A DNA stretch of 64,000 nt from UBA1952 sp965246765 (GTDB taxonomy: Bacteria > Bacteroidota > Bacteroidia > Chitinophagales > Chitinophagaceae): assembly GCA_965246765.1 (NCBI GenBank), contig CBDFFJ010000005.1, positions 868,001 to 932,000 of the forward strand. Reading direction: 5' to 3'. The notes under the pieces were generated by a model. The model was given only the letters and a program-made list of their open reading frames with translations. It was not told the DNA's origin and made no database searches. A program made the translations under genes and the position numbers. Shown piece after piece: positions 9,237 to 17,228 of the stretch. Numbering within the stretch: position 1 is the stretch's first letter; each line of letters starts with the position of its first letter.

Positions 9237-9295
9237 GGGATATCCTCCGCTGGCGGAGGTGCCCAGTTCGCTTCGGCGAAGTGGGCGGAGGTGGG
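9237..9295 (+). repeat. REP-like element, copy A (left flank of DUF559 gene)
   Basis: The element starts GGGATATCC, runs into a CCTCCGC/GCGGAGG hairpin, then a second hairpin with a TTCG loop between GCCCA and TGGGC arms, and ends GGAGGTGGG. The 30 bp from 9232 to 9261 are an exact inverted copy of 9827-9856 on the far side of the DUF559 gene. Related elements are at 11918 and 63446. Confidence 0.85.
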
Positions 9296-9338
9296 TTTAC
9301 ACATACAAGAAAACCAAATCACACACTATATTTCGCCC

Positions 9339-9779
9339 ATGCATGCTTCCAAAGAAAATCACCAATCCTATAACCGCGCGTTACAGCCAATTGCCAACAA
9401 TCTGCGTAAGACGGCTACTAAAGCAGAAAATTGTCTTTGGAAATATGCCTTGCGGGCGGGAACAATGCGCGGCTACACGTTTCGCAGACAGCGCCCCGTG
9501 TTAAACTATGTCGCAGACTTTATGTGCCAGCCATTACTGTTGATTATTGAAGTGGATGGCGGCATTCATAACAGCGCAGAAGCTGCTTCTGCAGACTTGA
9601 AACGGCAAGGTGATTTAGAAACTGCGGGCTTTACAGTACTGCGGTTTAAGAATCTGGAAGTGCTGCAACAGATGGAAATGGTGAAGGCGAAGATTGACGC
9701 TTGGATTGAAGATTATGAGGCTCGGAATGGTACAGGTGGCCGGGCGGAGCGGAGTGAGCCTTATGTGAAGCGGTTTTGA
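9339..9779 (+). CDS. DUF559 (Vsr-like) endonuclease domain protein
   Basis: A 146-aa protein of the DUF559 family, a branch of the PD-(D/E)XK nuclease fold related to the mismatch nuclease Vsr. Visible features are the N-terminal NLRKTATKAENCLWKYALR helix with a conserved Glu (residue 30), RGYTFRRQRPV, then ADF (Asp60) and IIEVDGGIH (Glu71, Asp73), giving the D-ExD catalytic arrangement, and a final TVLRFKN strand. The frame is open from 9291, inside the upstream repeat, but the ATG at 9339 fits the family start. The gene is enclosed by two inverted REP-like elements (9237 and 9794). The family has no firmly established cellular role; the link to the repeats is inference. Confidence 0.9.
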   Translation: MHASKENHQSYNRALQPIANNLRKTATKAENCLWKYALRAGTMRGYTFRRQRPVLNYVADFMCQPLLLIIEVDGGIHNSAEAASADLKRQGDLETAGFTVLRFKNLEVLQQMEMVKAKIDAWIEDYEARNGTGGRAERSEPYVKRF

Positions 9780-9793
9780 GCTGTTTGCCGAGG

Positions 9794-9851
9794 CCCACCT
9801 CCGGCATCGTCGCTTCGCTCCTCAGCCACCTCCGCCAGCGGAGGATATCCC
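9794..9851 (-). repeat. REP-like element, copy B (right flank of DUF559 gene)
   Basis: In reverse orientation it has the same plan as copy A: GGGATATCC, CCTCCGC/GCGGAGG hairpin, variable centre, and terminal GGAGGTGGG. The first 30 bp with flank (9827-9856) are identical to the inverse of copy A, while the centre differs. It lies between the convergent DUF559 and alpha-2-macroglobulin genes, where its hairpins could also end transcription. Confidence 0.85.
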
Positions 9852-9892
9852 ACCCGCTCTGCCCGTATTATCTGCATCTTGACTGTAGTGGC

Positions 9893-12800
9893 TTACCGCA
9901 CCTGCACCCTCAACCCCTCGCTATGCGCCGAAAACTCCGGCGCGTACATACACTGTATCGTAGCCAGCCCTGCTGAAAAATCGCCGGCATTGGTCACGAA
10001 CATGGGATACTCAAACACGTACTTCCCCTTCGGCAGATAAGAGAAAAAGAAGTTGGACGAGGCATCCTTCGTGCTTTCATAATAACCCAAACCCCCTTGC
10101 CAGCGGTAGCCGCTCAGCACATTCGTTGGCTCAAAGCAGGAGGCGCGGCCATCTTTCAAGTGCACATACTCCATATCGCGGTCAACGATAATTTCTATGC
10201 GGGCTTTTACCTTGTCGCCGATTTTCAGGCCGGCGCCGTCGCCAATCGCTTCCAGTACAGGCCCGCGTTCGCTGTTCCTTTCTATGAAGAGCGCCTTCTT
10301 CACCACAAGCGGCGTGGCAGCGGATGTAATCTTGTCTAAGTTTTCAAAGTACTGCCAGTACACGGCGCCCCATGAGGGTTGGTTGGAGGTTGGAGGTTGG
10401 ACGTTGGAGGTGTTGGAAACCGTCAGCGTGATTGCCCCCATCTCGGGCTTCACCTCCGCGCCGGGATACTGCACTTTGAAATAGCCGCTGCCCGCTTCCT
10501 GCGGAAAATCCTGTGAGCGTACCACCTTCCGGTCGCTGAGCGAAGCCGAAGCGTCCCCAAGTGCAATCGTCACCTTCGGCTCGCTCGTCAGCCATTGGGT
10601 GCCTTGCAGCAATAGCGCATAGCACGCATCCGCCGTTGCCTTCGTCGTGCCCCAGTTCTGGGTTTGCTTTTGCTTCAGCAGCCAGCGTTTCATCTTATCC
10701 ACGCTTTCATTATCGCCCGCTACTTCACCATAGCATTCTATCAGCAGGCTTTGTGCTTCAATCGGCGCTTCATACCAATACCAACCCCGGCCTCGCTCCA
10801 TCCAGTACATGCCCAGCTCTTCTTTCTGAATGCTTGTTTCCTTCAGGCTTTGGATGATGGTGGCGCTCGTAGCCTTATCGCCGCCGCGATGAAGGGCGAT
10901 GGCAATCATCCCTTTCACATACGGATTGAATTGGGGCCAATATTGCTGCGCCTGCTTCTTGTAAAACGCCTTTGCATCCGCCGAAAGGTTGCTCTGGGGA
11001 ATGCCTACGAAGAACGACCTCATGTAGGCATACTGCGCCTCAAAATAGGAGATGTGCTGCGCCTTCATATCCGCCTTGTAGCGGAGCAGGCTGCGGTAAT
11101 CTTCTTCCATTTTCCTGTCTAAATACGGCACGGCGCGCTCCGCCATCGCCGCCATACGTTCATTGTTAACCCCAAGTTGTTTGAGCCGCCCGATGCCAGT
11201 AACGATGTACTGCGTGATGTAGCGGTCGGGACGATTGTCGCCCTTGAACCACGGCCAGCCGCCTTCGGGCAGCATCATGTCTTCCAGCTTCTTCGCCGCC
11301 TTGTTTAGGTCGCGGGCCAGCTTCGCGGTTCGGAAGAGCAGCGCGATGTTGTGCTTCTGCGCGGTTTCATTCTGAGCATCCAGCACCCAGGGCGTTTCTT
11401 CCAGCAGCGCGGATTTCAGTTCCTCATTCTTCTGCAGATTGGACTGCAATGCCGCAGTGTCCAATGTTTCCCATCTTCTGAAAACTTCCTTCACGCGCGG
11501 CGCCTTATCCAGAATGTGGGCGGCCAGCGCATTGGCGTAATAACGGTTAAAGGTCTGTTCCGCGCACTCGTGCGGAAACTCCATCAGGTAAGGCAGCGCC
11601 TGCACAGCGTACCATGCGGGGTTAGCGGTGTACTCTACGGTCAGACGATGCTGTGCAATAGTGTTGCTCGCGCCGGATGCCTTGAGCTTATCAAACGAAA
11701 ACGTCTTCGTGCCCGCGCCATTCATCCACAGCGGCAGTGTCTCGGTAACAAGCATCCGGTTGGTGAGGACAGGCAGCGTATTCTCCTCGCCATCGGTGAA
11801 GGCGCCGGCTTTGGCAAGGATGCGGACAATTACCGGCTCGTAGCGGCTTTCGGGGACGTGCACTGTCCACGATGCGGAGGTGCTGCCGCCTTTGGGCGCG
11901 CTGAATGCGGTGCTGTGCCCACCCCCGGCCAACGCTTCGCGAAGGCCACCCCCGCCAGCGGGGGATACCCGGAACGCGACGTTCAGCGGCTTGCCGGTCA
12001 GCGCGTCTATGATTTCCAGCGTAGCTGTTCCGCTCAGGGCAGCATCGGAGAGGTTGACGATTTTGGTAGAGATGCTAAGCTCATCGCCCTGGCGGAGGAA
12101 GCGTGGCAGGCCGGGCTGCACCATCAAATCCTTTTGCGTTTTGACGCTGCCGGTGGTGAGGCCCGTGCGCATGTCTTTCGTGTGCGCGAAGGCGAGCAGC
12201 TTCCATTCGGTGAGGGCTTCGGGGATGGTGAACTGGATGCGTACCGCGCCGTCTGCATCAGTGTGAAGCTGCGGGTAGAAGAAGGCGGTTTCCTGAAGGT
12301 TTTTGCGGATGGGGATGTCAGGCTCTTGTTTTACGATTCCGCCTGAAGTATCGCCGTATTTTGCTGGAATGCCGCTTGAAAACTTACCAATCGTTTCATC
12401 TGATTCATCATCGCCTATTCCATCATTATAGGCACTACGTTTCTTCTTTATATTAAGCTCAAGCATTAAAGCGGTTTTAGAAGCAGGTGCAGGTGCTGCG
12501 CGCATCACTATCGCCCTTCCGCCAGGTGCAGCTTCCATTTGGATGGGGTCAGGCATGTACATGTGGCGGGGACGGGACACTTCCATCTCCCTAATTTCAT
12601 CGTACACCTTATTATAATAAACGGTTGGAGATGTTATGAAATAGCTCACCTGCCTCCCCTCTGCCTGCCCAAAGCCGATACCTGTCTGCCAGCTCAAATC
12701 CGCGTTTAGTGTCGGGAATAGGCTACCCATACCCCATCCATGCGGCTTGAATGCATCCAGCGAGGCATCGTACAACGCGGCCGCCATTTCCGCCGCTACC

Positions 12801-15800
12801 TTGTCTTTCTTATTCCCGCGCACTATCATCGTCCAGGTTTCATTTTCGCCGGGCTGCAGCTTGTCGCGGTGGGTTTCCCATTCTATGCTCAGGTCTTTGT
12901 TTGTCCACGGCACATCAATGCGGGCGGATGCGGTATAGACACGGTTGTCCTTTACGGTGAGGTAGGAAAGGGCAATGCCGCCGCGGTCGGCTTCGGTGAT
13001 TTCTTCACGCCATGGAGACAAGGCACCGCGCTGCACTCCTTCCTTTGAAAATGTGAGCACGTGTAATGCCGTTTGCACTTTGCGATTCATTGTCTGCACT
13101 TGACGAATGACAACCGCCATGTCCATACTAGTGCGCGCAATAACTATCGCCTCTTCTCCAGGCTCCTTAGCTTGGCTTTGCGGCTGCGCAAATAATACAC
13201 TGTAAGGTCTGCCTTGTAACGCTTCATCCCACACCTGCACAAACTTCTTTTCCTCAACCGCCTTCCCATTCTTATCCTTCGCACTGACCGTAATCAGATA
13301 CCAGCCATTGCGCGTAAAAGCACTTTCAGGCAAGACAACATTGCCTCGCTGCGTCGTCGTCACGCTCTGCGAAAGAGTCTGCTCCGCTTCCTTCCAGTTC
13401 CGGTAATCGTCCTCATCCTTATAAGCATCCAGCGGAAAGCTCTTCCGGAACTCCGCCTCGCCCATCGTGAACTGGTCGGGCATCGGCCAATACCGCTTGC
13501 GGTACACTACATCCGGCTGCACCAGCCGCGCCACTTTGATGTTCACGCTCGCAGCTACAAAATCGCCATTCAGATTCTGCGTCGTGATGCGTACCGTATC
13601 CAAATCCTTCCGCGAAGCCTGCTCCGGGATATCCGCCACAATCTGCAGCGAGCGGTAGCCTGCCGCGATGCTCTTCTGGCCGGAGCGCGTCTCGCCGTTC
13701 AGGTCAGTCACATCGGCATACACGGTGTAGGTAAAGACAGGCAGCGAACGCTCGTCAATGCTGCGGTCGGGCTGCGCTGTGAAGGAGATGCTGAACTTGC
13801 CATCGGCATCTGTAGTAGCAGTGCCTTCCGCCATCTGCTGCTCCGCGCTGCGGCCGCCGCCAAAGCGCCAGCTATACCACCAATACGGCCAGCGCACATT
13901 GCGCACCACGCGGTACTTCACCGTCGCGCCGTCCACATTATTGCCGGCATAGGCGGCGGCGTGGCCGGTAATCTGCACGGTTTCGCCCAACGCATAATCG
14001 CTCTTCAGCTTATCCCATTCCACATGGAATTTTGGACGCTTGTATTCTTCCACCGAGATGTAGGCAGCGCCGTTGCCGCCTTCAATATGCATGGCCCCGG
14101 TAAGGCCGCCCTGCGGTGCGATAAAGGTTCCGGTGAAGGAACCCCACTCATTTGTGGTCAGGCTTTGCGAACCCACTTTCTGCGAGTTGACATCGTAGAA
14201 AGTCACTTCCACCGTCTTGCCCGCCTGCACATTGCTGTTGCGCCCATCCGCATCCGTATGCACGAGGATGCCTTTGAAGAAAACCGTCTGGCCGGGCCGG
14301 TAGATGCTTCGGTCAGTAAAGAAAAACGTACGCTCTACTTCGTGCGCCTTGCTGGTGTAGCGGTAAAAATTCAGATAGTCAGTTGTGTAGAAAGCGTCGC
14401 CGTCCTTCTTCACCGACATGCCGTTGTAGCTATGGTCGGTGCCGCTCACGCGGAAGGCGCCGTCGGCGGCCGTGGTCAGCGGGGCGGTCGCGGTGTACTC
14501 GTATCGGTTTCGGCTGCCATTCCATTTTTCGCTGAAGAAGGAAACGGACGCTGCGGCAACCGGCGTGCCTTCTTTGCGGTGGAGGATGTAGCCGGAAGGC
14601 TGGCCTTTCGTGCCGCTGTTCTGCGTCACCACCGCCAGCCGTGTCACTTGGAAGACGGCGTAGGAAACGGCATTGTCGCTCTTCGCAAAAGATTCCTTCG
14701 CGGAGATAATCACCGCGTACATGCCGAGGGGCAGCGCATCCACCTTCACCTCGGCGCGGTGCTGCGCGTAATCGTCCGTGCCGGGCAGCACAGTGGAGAA
14801 TGATTGCACCGGCTTGGCGGCGAGCAGCGTCTTGATGTAATTGTCGTTGTTGTAGCGGCCTTCCTCGCGGTAATCATCCGGGTTCATCTTCACGATGCGG
14901 AAGTAGGCGTTCGGGACGTTCTTGTACGTCACCAGAATTTTAGACGGCGCATCCGGCAGCACAGCTTCCTCGGCGGTAAGGCTAAGGTTAGGTGCGGCGA
15001 TGCTTTGCAGAAGCTGGCGGGCAGCGATGCCGCCTTCGCTTTCGGGGAATTTCGTGATGATGGCGTCCAACGCCGCTTTTACAGAGCGGTAATCTGTTAT
15101 GGGCACACGCGGTGTGCCCCTACCGTCGTCATCTTCGTCCTCCTCTGAGTTGCTTGTTTGCATCATCAACTCTGCGACACGGAAAGAAGCGGTTGCGGAA
15201 AGCGGATTTTCAGGGTAGTCGTTCTTCAGTCTTTCAAGTGCCGTGTGATATAGCGCCTTCTTATCAGGATGCACGGAATGGGCGTAAGCAAATTGCAGGC
15301 GCTGCAGGTCGGCATCAATGAGCGCGTCCGGGGAAGCATCAGCCTCATGCAATCGCAGTACTTCCTGATAGAGCGTCAGCGCGCGGTATTGCAGGGACGT
15401 CGTGTCTTGAGTCCCGAAAGTATTGCGTGTAAATGCCTTCCCTATGCGTCCGCCCGATTTGTGCACAAGGGCCGGTGCAAAGACGACCGCATCCTCCATC
15501 ACGAACTGAAACGCTGGCTTCGTCAAATCCTTTTCATCATTCTCAAAGAAATCAATGGCGCGAAAAGCCAGCAGGTCAAAAAGCGTCGGGCGGAGGGTGC
15601 GGGTGTTCGTGCCCTTGATTAAAACCGGGTCGTAGGATTCTATGTTGATGCGCTTCAGGTCTTCGGCGCGGGTGATGGATTGGAGGTAGAGGGCACTGGT
15701 CTTTTCTACGAAGCGGGCGGCGTCCCATTGCTCAAAGTCATCTCCGACCTGCGCCACCATTTTTGTACGCTGGAGAATCTGGTAGCGGTGCTGCTGGTAG

Positions 15801-16150
15801 TAGTTCCAGTAAAGCTGCGCGGCGATGCTCTGCCAGACGGCGCTTGCTGGAAATGCTGTTTTCTTTGCCTGCTCTTCCGCGCGGGCTATGTTGAGCGAGT
15901 CGGCGTCTTCGCGGTTGCTGGCGTCAATGCGGAGGTAATAGAGTTGCGCTTTGAGCATCTGCACGTTCTGGCTTGTACGCTGCGCATCCGTATAGACCTT
16001 GTCCACAATCTTGCGCGCGCTTTCGGGCAGGCTGCGGTTTAGGAGGGAGTCTGCCTTCTTCCATTGAGCGGCATAAGGTTCGGGTGAATGGGCCATGGCG
16101 GTTGCGGCAAAGAGTAAAAGCGCCAGCAGCGACAGAATGCGTGCCTGCAT
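9893..16150 (-). CDS. Very large bacterial alpha-2-macroglobulin family protein
   Basis: A 2085-aa exported protein. The ATG at 16150 gives a signal peptide (MQARILSLLALLLFAATAMA) and is preferred over the longer frame. An N-terminal helical region is followed by MG domains, with the MG2 signature FTDRSIYRPGQTVFFKG near residue 640, the A2M domain (LPRFLRQGDELSI) near 1350, and the thioester domain with HECAEQ (Cys1529), whose CxEQ motif would allow a thioester bond. Such proteins trap proteases in the periplasm or at the surface; no penicillin-binding protein 1C gene is adjacent. Two repeat tracts are read through in frame: a REP-like element (residues about 1394-1411, SPAGGGGLREALAGGG) and a heptamer tract (about 1912-1923). 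A TACTTTTG box lies 23 bp upstream. Confidence 0.93.
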   Translation of the reverse strand: MQARILSLLALLLFAATAMAHSPEPYAAQWKKADSLLNRSLPESARKIVDKVYTDAQRTSQNVQMLKAQLYYLRIDASNREDADSLNIARAEEQAKKTAFPASAVWQSIAAQLYWNYYQQHRYQILQRTKMVAQVGDDFEQWDAARFVEKTSALYLQSITRAEDLKRINIESYDPVLIKGTNTRTLRPTLFDLLAFRAIDFFENDEKDLTKPAFQFVMEDAVVFAPALVHKSGGRIGKAFTRNTFGTQDTTSLQYRALTLYQEVLRLHEADASPDALIDADLQRLQFAYAHSVHPDKKALYHTALERLKNDYPENPLSATASFRVAELMMQTSNSEEDEDDDGRGTPRVPITDYRSVKAALDAIITKFPESEGGIAARQLLQSIAAPNLSLTAEEAVLPDAPSKILVTYKNVPNAYFRIVKMNPDDYREEGRYNNDNYIKTLLAAKPVQSFSTVLPGTDDYAQHRAEVKVDALPLGMYAVIISAKESFAKSDNAVSYAVFQVTRLAVVTQNSGTKGQPSGYILHRKEGTPVAAASVSFFSEKWNGSRNRYEYTATAPLTTAADGAFRVSGTDHSYNGMSVKKDGDAFYTTDYLNFYRYTSKAHEVERTFFFTDRSIYRPGQTVFFKGILVHTDADGRNSNVQAGKTVEVTFYDVNSQKVGSQSLTTNEWGSFTGTFIAPQGGLTGAMHIEGGNGAAYISVEEYKRPKFHVEWDKLKSDYALGETVQITGHAAAYAGNNVDGATVKYRVVRNVRWPYWWYSWRFGGGRSAEQQMAEGTATTDADGKFSISFTAQPDRSIDERSLPVFTYTVYADVTDLNGETRSGQKSIAAGYRSLQIVADIPEQASRKDLDTVRITTQNLNGDFVAASVNIKVARLVQPDVVYRKRYWPMPDQFTMGEAEFRKSFPLDAYKDEDDYRNWKEAEQTLSQSVTTTQRGNVVLPESAFTRNGWYLITVSAKDKNGKAVEEKKFVQVWDEALQGRPYSVLFAQPQSQAKEPGEEAIVIARTSMDMAVVIRQVQTMNRKVQTALHVLTFSKEGVQRGALSPWREEITEADRGGIALSYLTVKDNRVYTASARIDVPWTNKDLSIEWETHRDKLQPGENETWTMIVRGNKKDKVAAEMAAALYDASLDAFKPHGWGMGSLFPTLNADLSWQTGIGFGQAEGRQVSYFITSPTVYYNKVYDEIREMEVSRPRHMYMPDPIQMEAAPGGRAIVMRAAPAPASKTALMLELNIKKKRSAYNDGIGDDESDETIGKFSSGIPAKYGDTSGGIVKQEPDIPIRKNLQETAFFYPQLHTDADGAVRIQFTIPEALTEWKLLAFAHTKDMRTGLTTGSVKTQKDLMVQPGLPRFLRQGDELSISTKIVNLSDAALSGTATLEIIDALTGKPLNVAFRVSPAGGGGLREALAGGGHSTAFSAPKGGSTSASWTVHVPESRYEPVIVRILAKAGAFTDGEENTLPVLTNRMLVTETLPLWMNGAGTKTFSFDKLKASGASNTIAQHRLTVEYTANPAWYAVQALPYLMEFPHECAEQTFNRYYANALAAHILDKAPRVKEVFRRWETLDTAALQSNLQKNEELKSALLEETPWVLDAQNETAQKHNIALLFRTAKLARDLNKAAKKLEDMMLPEGGWPWFKGDNRPDRYITQYIVTGIGRLKQLGVNNERMAAMAERAVPYLDRKMEEDYRSLLRYKADMKAQHISYFEAQYAYMRSFFVGIPQSNLSADAKAFYKKQAQQYWPQFNPYVKGMIAIALHRGGDKATSATIIQSLKETSIQKEELGMYWMERGRGWYWYEAPIEAQSLLIECYGEVAGDNESVDKMKRWLLKQKQTQNWGTTKATADACYALLLQGTQWLTSEPKVTIALGDASASLSDRKVVRSQDFPQEAGSGYFKVQYPGAEVKPEMGAITLTVSNTSNVQPPTSNQPSWGAVYWQYFENLDKITSAATPLVVKKALFIERNSERGPVLEAIGDGAGLKIGDKVKARIEIIVDRDMEYVHLKDGRASCFEPTNVLSGYRWQGGLGYYESTKDASSNFFFSYLPKGKYVFEYPMFVTNAGDFSAGLATIQCMYAPEFSAHSEGLRVQVR
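10381..10417. repeat. Heptamer repeat tract GGTTGGA inside the alpha-2-macroglobulin gene
   Basis: Three exact GGTTGGA copies, one CGTTGGA and a 9-nt variant follow each other. On the coding minus strand the tract is read as a Gln/Pro/Ser/Asn-rich insert. Copy-number change by slippage would shift the frame of the last 170 residues. Confidence 0.8.
11918..11970 (-). repeat. REP-like element, copy C, inside the alpha-2-macroglobulin gene
   Basis: In reverse orientation it reads GGGTATCC, a CCCCCGC/GCGGGGG hairpin, a TTCGCGAA-centred hairpin between GGCC arms, and terminal GGGGGTGGG. It is the same architecture as copies A and B. It keeps the host frame open and adds about 18 Gly-rich residues. 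Confidence 0.8.
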
Positions 16151-16172
16151 AGTTTGGTGAGATTGGGTGAAA

Positions 16173-16180
16173 CAAAAGTA
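16173..16180 (-). promoter_or_regulatory. -7 promoter box of the alpha-2-macroglobulin gene
   Basis: TACTTTTG on the minus strand matches TAnnTTTG exactly, 23 bp upstream of the preferred ATG. No convincing -33 TTG is seen at the usual distance. Confidence 0.45.
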
Positions 16181-16212
16181 GGGATGCGGAAACGGGGGCT
16201 TTCCATAGAAGG

Positions 16213-16296
16213 GGAATACGGATGGAACGGATTTAACAGATAGCCACGGATTGTTGCCGCGGTGCAAATCCGTCCAATCCGTTCTATCCGTGTTCT
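16213..16296. repeat. Inverted repeat with 9-nt period (ATCCGTnnn units)
   Basis: The left arm carries ACGGAT-type units and the right arm the complementary ATCCGT units, each repeated about every 9 nt (ATCCGTCCA, ATCCGTTCT, ATCCGTGTT). Together they can fold into a long imperfect hairpin around 16253-16265. It fills the divergent intergenic region between the alpha-2-macroglobulin gene and ribonuclease Z. It looks like a dispersed intergenic repeat rather than a regulator site. Confidence 0.7.
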
Positions 16297-16322
16297 AATT
16301 GCTCCTACCTTTCCAAGCCGCC

Positions 16323-17225
16323 ATGAAAGTCACCATCCTCGGCAACAACTCTGCCTTGCCCGCCTACGGCCGCAACCCGACGGCGCAGGTAGTGACGCTC
16401 TATGGCCAAGACATTCTCATAGACTGCGGCGAAGGCACCCAAAGCAGGATGCAGCAATATGGCGTACGCTGGCGGCACCTTGACCACATCTTCATCTCGC
16501 ACCTACACGGCGACCATTACTTTGGCATCTTCGGATTAATCACCAGCATGAATCTGCTGGGGCGCACGACGGCATTGCACCTTTATGCTCCGGCTCCTTT
16601 AGAAGGTTTGATAAAGGCGATGCTGGCCGTTGCCAACAGCGAGCTGGCTTATCCCTTTTTCTTTCATCCGCATCCCGAGAGCGCAGGATTGCTTGTCGAC
16701 CATAAGCTGTTTTCCGTGCATTGCTTTCCGGTGGAGCACCGCATTCCCTGCCATGGGTTTCGCGTAATGCGCAAGACGCGCGGACGGAAATTGCTTCCTG
16801 ATAAAGCTGCTGCCGCAGGCATTCCTGCCTACTTCTACGATAGATTGAAAGGAGGCGAAGATTATATTGACAAAGAAGGCCGTGTTATTCAGAATGAAAT
16901 GGTGACCGAAGAAGGCCCTAAGCCGAAGACTTATGCCTTCTGCGCGGACACGATTTACACAGACTCGTTCTTAGAACACATCCGCGGCGTTGACCTGCTT
17001 TATCACGAAAGCACTTATCTCGCGGATAATACCGAGCGGGCAGCCAGCCGGTTTCACAGTACGGCGGCGCAGGCAGCTATGATTGCCCAGAGGGCCGGCG
17101 CGAAGCAACTGCTGCTCGGCCACTACTCTTCCAAATACAGAGATATATCGCAATTCCGCGAAGAGGCCGCGGCGATTTTCCCGAACGTGCTGGCCAGTGA
17201 AGAAGGAGCCGCTTATGAGCTGTAG
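16323..17225 (+). CDS. rnz: Ribonuclease Z
   Basis: A 300-aa metallo-beta-lactamase-fold endonuclease that removes tRNA 3' trailers. The zinc-binding HLHGDH motif is at residues 60-65, preceded by the family start MKVTILGNNSALPAYGRNPTAQ (its first 20 residues are diagnostic) and followed by VEHRIPCHGFR, FCADTIYTDS, YHESTYL and HSTAAQAA, which supply the remaining metal ligands, and the GHYSSKY segment. The ATG at 16323 fits the family start; the frame is open from 16299 but without support. The gene ends 3 bp before the end of the convergent histidine kinase gene. Confidence 0.95.
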   Translation: MKVTILGNNSALPAYGRNPTAQVVTLYGQDILIDCGEGTQSRMQQYGVRWRHLDHIFISHLHGDHYFGIFGLITSMNLLGRTTALHLYAPAPLEGLIKAMLAVANSELAYPFFFHPHPESAGLLVDHKLFSVHCFPVEHRIPCHGFRVMRKTRGRKLLPDKAAAAGIPAYFYDRLKGGEDYIDKEGRVIQNEMVTEEGPKPKTYAFCADTIYTDSFLEHIRGVDLLYHESTYLADNTERAASRFHSTAAQAAMIAQRAGAKQLLLGHYSSKYRDISQFREEAAAIFPNVLASEEGAAYEL

Positions 17226-17228
17226 CTT

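Noticed and set aside
11351..12346. 331-codon plus-strand frame opposite the alpha-2-macroglobulin gene
   Set aside because: It is antisense to conserved A2M and thioester domains, with no signal or domain of its own.
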